Origin: Oscillospiraceae bacterium
GTDB lineage: Bacteria; Bacillota; Clostridia; Oscillospirales; Oscillospiraceae
Length of the DNA stretch: 64,000 bases
Direction: 5' to 3'
Assembly: GCA_910575815.1 (NCBI GenBank)
Contig: CAJTFN010000001.1
Location: 62,001-126,000, forward strand
Positions 61,213-64,000 of this stretch are shown piece after piece. Below the pieces are notes generated by a model. The model was not told the origin of the DNA and did not search any database. It was given only the letters and a program-made list of their open reading frames with translations. A program made the position numbers and the translations under genes. How positions within the stretch are numbered: the first letter of the stretch is position 1; each line of letters starts with the position of its first letter.

Positions 61213-62349
61213 ATGAAATTGCTGCAAAAGCGCCCCTTGGCGGCGGCCGTCATGGTGCTGGCCATCCTGGCGGGCGTGTTTCTGGGGCAGGCGCGGAAGC
61301 CCTCCGGGGAGGCCGCCCTTTCCGGAGACTTCCTGTACCTTCTCCACAACGAGGGCGGCGTGATTTCCCAGGACACCGCGGAATACATCGAAGCCATGAA
61401 CGCCTCGCTCTTCGCCCAGACCGGGGCCCAGATCGCTGTGGACGTGGTGCGGACCACGGGGAACGAGGAGATCGACGGCTACGCCGAGCGGGTCTTTCGG
61501 GAACTGGGCGTGGGCTCCCGGGAGCGGAACAACGGCGTTTTGCTGGTGCTGGCCCTGGAGAATTTGTACGACGGCGCGCCGGACGGCGACTATTACATCG
61601 CCTGGGGCAGCGGATTCAGCAGCCGCCAGCAGGACCGGCTGGAAACCATCCTGTACCAGACCCTGGAGGACGATTTTGCCTCCAGGCGCTATGACAAGGG
61701 ACTGGAGAAAACGTTCAGCGCCCTGGTGGACTACCTGGAAAGCGTCTATGGTGTGACGGTGACCACGGACCCGCCTGCGGCGGCGGCCATGGGGAACTAC
61801 CAGACCATCTCCGGAGGTTACCGCTCCACCGGTGCGGCGGTGGCGATTGGAAGTGTTGTCACCAGCCTGGTGCTGCTGGTGGCGGTGCTGCTGGTCCTCT
61901 GGGTGCTGCTGGACGGGATGCGTTACCGGAGCTACCGGCGGCGGTATTACGGCCCCACGGTGGTGGGGATTCCCAGGCCGGTTTATTACCCGGTCTTCTG
62001 GGGACGCCCGAGACGGCCCCGGCGGCCTCCCCCGCCGCCTCCGCCCAGAAGGCCTCCCAGAGGCCCGGGTCCCGGCGGCTTTGGCGGGGGTAGCTTCGGC
62101 GGCGGCGCGGGCCGCGGCGGGCGCCCCGGTAGTTTCGGCGGCGGCGGACGCCCTGGCGGCTTCGGTGGGGGCTCCTTCGGCGGCGGTGCGGGCCGGGGAG
62201 GCTTCGGTGGCTTCGGCGGGGGCAGCTTCGGCGGCGGTATGGGCCGCGGCGGACGCCCCGGCGGCTTCGGCGGGGGCAGCTTCGGCGGCGGCGCGGGCCG
62301 CGGCGGACGCTCCGGCGGCTTTGGCGGCGGCGGAGGGCGCAGAAGGTAG
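61213..62349 (+). CDS. TPM-domain membrane protein with a Gly/Arg/Phe/Ser-rich tail
   Basis: 378 aa. N-terminal span (AAAVMVLAILAGVFLGQ), an extracellular TPM (YgcG-like) domain about 40-185 (VISQDTAEYIEAMNASLFAQ, GAQIAVDVVRTTGNEEIDGY, NNGVLLVLAL, YYIAWGSGFSSRQQDRL), a second span (AIGSVVTSLVLLVAVLLVLW), then a tail with poly-Pro (RRPPPPPPPRRPP) and repeats of the type GGFGGGSFGGGAGRGGRPG. TPM proteins may act in photosystem repair or as phosphatase-like regulators, but in bacteria their role is largely unclear. ATG 61213 after AGAGGAATGAG, 4 nt behind the XRE gene. Confidence 0.88.
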   Translation: MKLLQKRPLAAAVMVLAILAGVFLGQARKPSGEAALSGDFLYLLHNEGGVISQDTAEYIEAMNASLFAQTGAQIAVDVVRTTGNEEIDGYAERVFRELGVGSRERNNGVLLVLALENLYDGAPDGDYYIAWGSGFSSRQQDRLETILYQTLEDDFASRRYDKGLEKTFSALVDYLESVYGVTVTTDPPAAAAMGNYQTISGGYRSTGAAVAIGSVVTSLVLLVAVLLVLWVLLDGMRYRSYRRRYYGPTVVGIPRPVYYPVFWGRPRRPRRPPPPPPPRRPPRGPGPGGFGGGSFGGGAGRGGRPGSFGGGGRPGGFGGGSFGGGAGRGGFGGFGGGSFGGGMGRGGRPGGFGGGSFGGGAGRGGRSGGFGGGGGRRR

Positions 62350-62375
62350 CCGCTCATTTTCAAAAGGAAACGTAC

Positions 62376-62421
62376 AAAGCAGCTCCCAGCCTCTCAAGGA
62401 AGCCGGGAGCTGCTTTTTCAC
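62376..62421 (+). terminator. Terminator after the TPM gene
   Basis: AAAGCAGCTCCC (62376-62387) with GGGAGCTGCTTT (62405-62416), followed by TTTCACAG. Strong 12-bp stem. Confidence 0.85.
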
Positions 62422-62479
62422 AGTGCTTCGTCCGGAGAAATGCCGGACTCCATAGCGGGCAAATATTCGGCGGGAAAGG

Positions 62480-63346
62480 TCAGTCGAGAATCTGGATGGC
62501 GGCGCCCAGGACGCCGTCGCCGATGTAGACGCTGAGGGTGCCGTCGATTTCGCCGTCCCAGAGGTGATCGTAGTCCGGCAGGGCGGCGGTGAGCTTCTGG
62601 CGCAGGAGCTCCATTTCCGCGGCGGCTCCGCCGTTGGCGATGGCCAGGTTGTATTTCTTGTGGCTTCCGCAGCGGTCCGCAGTCATGGCGACCAGCTTGT
62701 CCATAACCTGGTTCCGTCCCCGGACCTTGGCAACGGATTGGAGCTGGCCATCAGGGGCAAAGGTGATGATGGGCTTGATCTGGAGCAGGGTTCCCGCCGT
62801 GGCGGTGACCTTGCCGATGCGCCCGCCCTTCATCAGATACTCCAGGGTGTCCACGGAGAAGAAGGGGAAGGTGCTGGCAATCAGCTGTGGAGCCCGGCGC
62901 TCCACCAGGGTCTCCCAGTCCATGCCGTTTCGGATGTCCTCCGCCAGCTGGAGCACCGTCAGCCCTTGGCCCAGGGAGCCGCTGACCGAGTCGAAGACCC
63001 GGATGGGGAAGCTTTCCCCGCTCTCCTCGGCGATGAGGCGCACCAGATTGTAGGTGCCGGAAAGACCACTGGAGAGCATAACGGCCAGGACGCCGTCGTA
63101 GCCGGCATCCTTAATTTCCTGGAGTACCGCGCCCACGCTCTCCACCGAGGGCAGGGAGGTCTGGGGCAGCTCGCCAGCCCGGAGGCGGCGGTAGATGTCA
63201 GTGTTGCGGATGTTGACGCCGTCGGCATACTCGCCGTCGGCGCAGAGGATGCGCAGGGGGACCAGATGAATACGGTTTTCCGCTGCCAGCTCCGGGGACA
63301 GATCCGCACAGGAATCCGTTAGCAGCGCAATCTTTTGAGGGGCCAC
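62480..63346 (-). CDS. DegV-family fatty-acid-binding protein (copy 2)
   Basis: 288 aa with GTG start 63346 and GGAG 10-13 nt before. DegV motifs: IALLTDSCADLSPELAAEN, DGEYADGVNIRNTDI, TSLPSVESVGAVLQEI, MLSSGLSGTYNLVRLIAEES, FDSVSGSLGQGLTVLQLAED, FSVDTLEYLMKGGRIGKVTA, LQIKPIITF. The S-S-G-L-S-G-T-Y-N lipid-head-group motif is intact, unlike copy 1 where it is SGFSCCC. Sequence identity with copy 1 is low, so they probably bind different lipids. Followed convergently by the TPM terminator. Confidence 0.93.
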   Translation of the reverse strand: MAPQKIALLTDSCADLSPELAAENRIHLVPLRILCADGEYADGVNIRNTDIYRRLRAGELPQTSLPSVESVGAVLQEIKDAGYDGVLAVMLSSGLSGTYNLVRLIAEESGESFPIRVFDSVSGSLGQGLTVLQLAEDIRNGMDWETLVERRAPQLIASTFPFFSVDTLEYLMKGGRIGKVTATAGTLLQIKPIITFAPDGQLQSVAKVRGRNQVMDKLVAMTADRCGSHKKYNLAIANGGAAAEMELLRQKLTAALPDYDHLWDGEIDGTLSVYIGDGVLGAAIQILD

Positions 63347-63435
63347 GTGTTCCCAACTCCTTTTTCTTTAAGAGGCCCGGGCTCCGCATCGGCGGAGACG
63401 GCGGGCGGTGATACTTGCAAAAACGTATTGTAGCT

Positions 63436-63464
63436 ATTATCCCACAAACAGAGAGAAACTGCAA
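63436..63464 (-). promoter_or_regulatory. Promoter of degV copy 2
   Basis: Minus strand TTGCAG (plus 63459-63464), 17-nt spacer, GATAAT (plus 63436-63441). Confidence 0.65.
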
Positions 63465-63685
63465 GGACAATTTGCAAAGAACTTCTTCGAGGGATGCTGG
63501 GGGAAGAATAGGGGCATCAGGCATACTGCCAGGAGACGAAATATCGGCTGATTCCGCACATTTGGTAAAATCCCCTTCCGGCGGCCGGTCCTCGCCGGAA
63601 GAGGGGTCGCGGCCATTCGATCCCCCTTTTCGGGCCGAAGGGAGGCACTTTTTCGACAGCCGCCGGGGAAATCAAGAGATTTCCC

Positions 63686-63714
63686 TTTACCTGCCGGGGA
63701 TTTTCTGCTACAAT
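63686..63714 (+). promoter_or_regulatory. Promoter of recJ
   Basis: TTTACC (63686-63691), 17-nt spacer, TACAAT (63709-63714). Confidence 0.7.
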
Positions 63715-63764
63715 ATACGAGTTATATTTTACCGAAACGCCAGACAGGAAAGGGGGAACGCAGG

Positions 63765-64000
63765 ATGAAGTATAAAAAATGGAACATCGGCGTCCCCAAG
63801 GAGGAGACCATTGCCCAGCTGCAAGAGGCGGGTTACCCCTATCTGATGGCCCTGGTGCTGGCGGCCCGGGGCATCGCCTCCCCGGAGACGGCGGCGGAGT
63901 TTTTGGACCGGGACCGGAAGCTGACGCTGTCCCCCATGCTCATGCGGGACATGGACAAGGCGGTGACCCGGATTCAACAGGCCGTTAGCCGGGGGGAGAC
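63765..64000 (+). CDS. recJ: Single-stranded-DNA-specific exonuclease RecJ (partial, runs off window end)
   Basis: First 78 codons, ATG 63765 after AAAGGGGGAACG. The N-terminus KWNIGVPKEETIAQLQEAG, ARGIASPETAAEFLDRD and PMLMRDMDKAVTRIQQAVSR matches the leader segment of clostridial RecJ (LxxRGIxxPExAxxFL, LxDMDKAVxRI). The catalytic DHH motif lies outside the window. RecJ degrades 5' ends of ssDNA in recombination and mismatch repair. Confidence 0.82.
   Translation, partial: MKYKKWNIGVPKEETIAQLQEAGYPYLMALVLAARGIASPETAAEFLDRDRKLTLSPMLMRDMDKAVTRIQQAVSRGE

Larger units (their letters stand above)
63347..63764. other. Divergent intergenic region between degV (copy 2) and recJ
   Basis: No supportable gene. 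It contains promoters on both sides (listed separately) and a GC-rich hairpin-forming stretch (63579-63640, GGCCGG...CCGGCC-like). Confidence 0.6.

Noticed and set aside
1-64000. CRISPR array, rRNA or tRNA genes
   Set aside because: No regularly spaced repeats, rRNA segments or cloverleaf sequences were seen on either strand.

Overview
This window looks like chromosome from a GC-rich, spore-lineage anaerobic Clostridia of the Oscillospiraceae type (the Flavonifractor/Oscillibacter/Lawsonibacter kind of genome). That is an inference from gene content: one-subunit pyruvate:ferredoxin oxidoreductase, a membrane H+/Na+ pyrophosphatase, a MurT/GatD pair, S-layer-homology surface proteins, two DegV proteins, a stand-alone Spo0A DNA-binding domain, and many small Oscillospiraceae-style genes with strong Shine-Dalgarno sites. 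I see no rRNA, tRNA, CRISPR array or intact mobile element.

Layout. (1) 1-3062, minus: branched-chain amino acid type ABC transporter (binding protein, LivH, partial LivM) with a hairpin between the binding protein and the permeases. (2) 3.2-8.5 kb: an intact DeoR regulator followed by a decayed sugar-acid island. It holds galactonate dehydratase with four nonsense codons, aldolase without its N-terminus, keto-deoxy-sugar-acid kinase with deletions, remnants of a TctC/TctB tripartite transporter, then fragments of a serine recombinase. (3) 9.0-17.3 kb: an IclR regulator divergent from an alanine/glycine:cation symporter, a PLP aminotransferase, NifJ and a FabZ-like hotdog protein, with several palindromic operator-like sites in the 560-bp intergenic region. 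The symporter and the hotdog gene carry frameshifts, all at shortened homopolymers. (4) 17.4-22.1 kb, minus: cyclase, MurT and GatD in overlapping genes, plus mnmG. GatD lacks both catalytic residues. (5) 22.4-25.2 kb: a divergent XRE/small-protein pair, a metallophosphoesterase, a 29-codon gene with its own promoter and terminator, a possible ncRNA, and a lipoprotein gene with an amber codon. (6) 25.7-40.9 kb: housekeeping genes hppA, tandem OB-fold ssDNA-binding protein, DUF362 ferredoxin protein, ddl, murF, ABC-F ATPase, YdcF-like protein, flavodoxin, prfA, a TsaC-CoaE fusion and an M18 aminopeptidase. (7) 40.9-51.2 kb: two S-layer-homology proteins, M20 peptidase, MATE exporter, MalY-type C-S lyase and a Spo0A_C protein. 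(8) 51.6-64 kb: DegV, murI, DUF1934, argS, a cluster of small membrane proteins with XpaC and TelA, a second XRE/small-protein pair, a TPM-domain protein, a second DegV and the start of recJ.

How parts may work together (inference): symporter, aminotransferase and PFOR would import an amino acid such as alanine, convert it to pyruvate and oxidise it to acetyl-CoA under IclR control. ddl, murF, murI and MurT/GatD all serve peptidoglycan synthesis. The XpaC, TelA, TPM and small membrane genes look like an envelope-stress group.

Most interesting points: the GatD homologue without catalytic Cys and His; two copies of a divergent XRE/small-protein module with the same promoter geometry; the 29-residue single-gene unit; the TsaC-CoaE fusion; and the palindromic IclR-type sites. 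All family names come from reading the translated sequence by eye; no database search was run.
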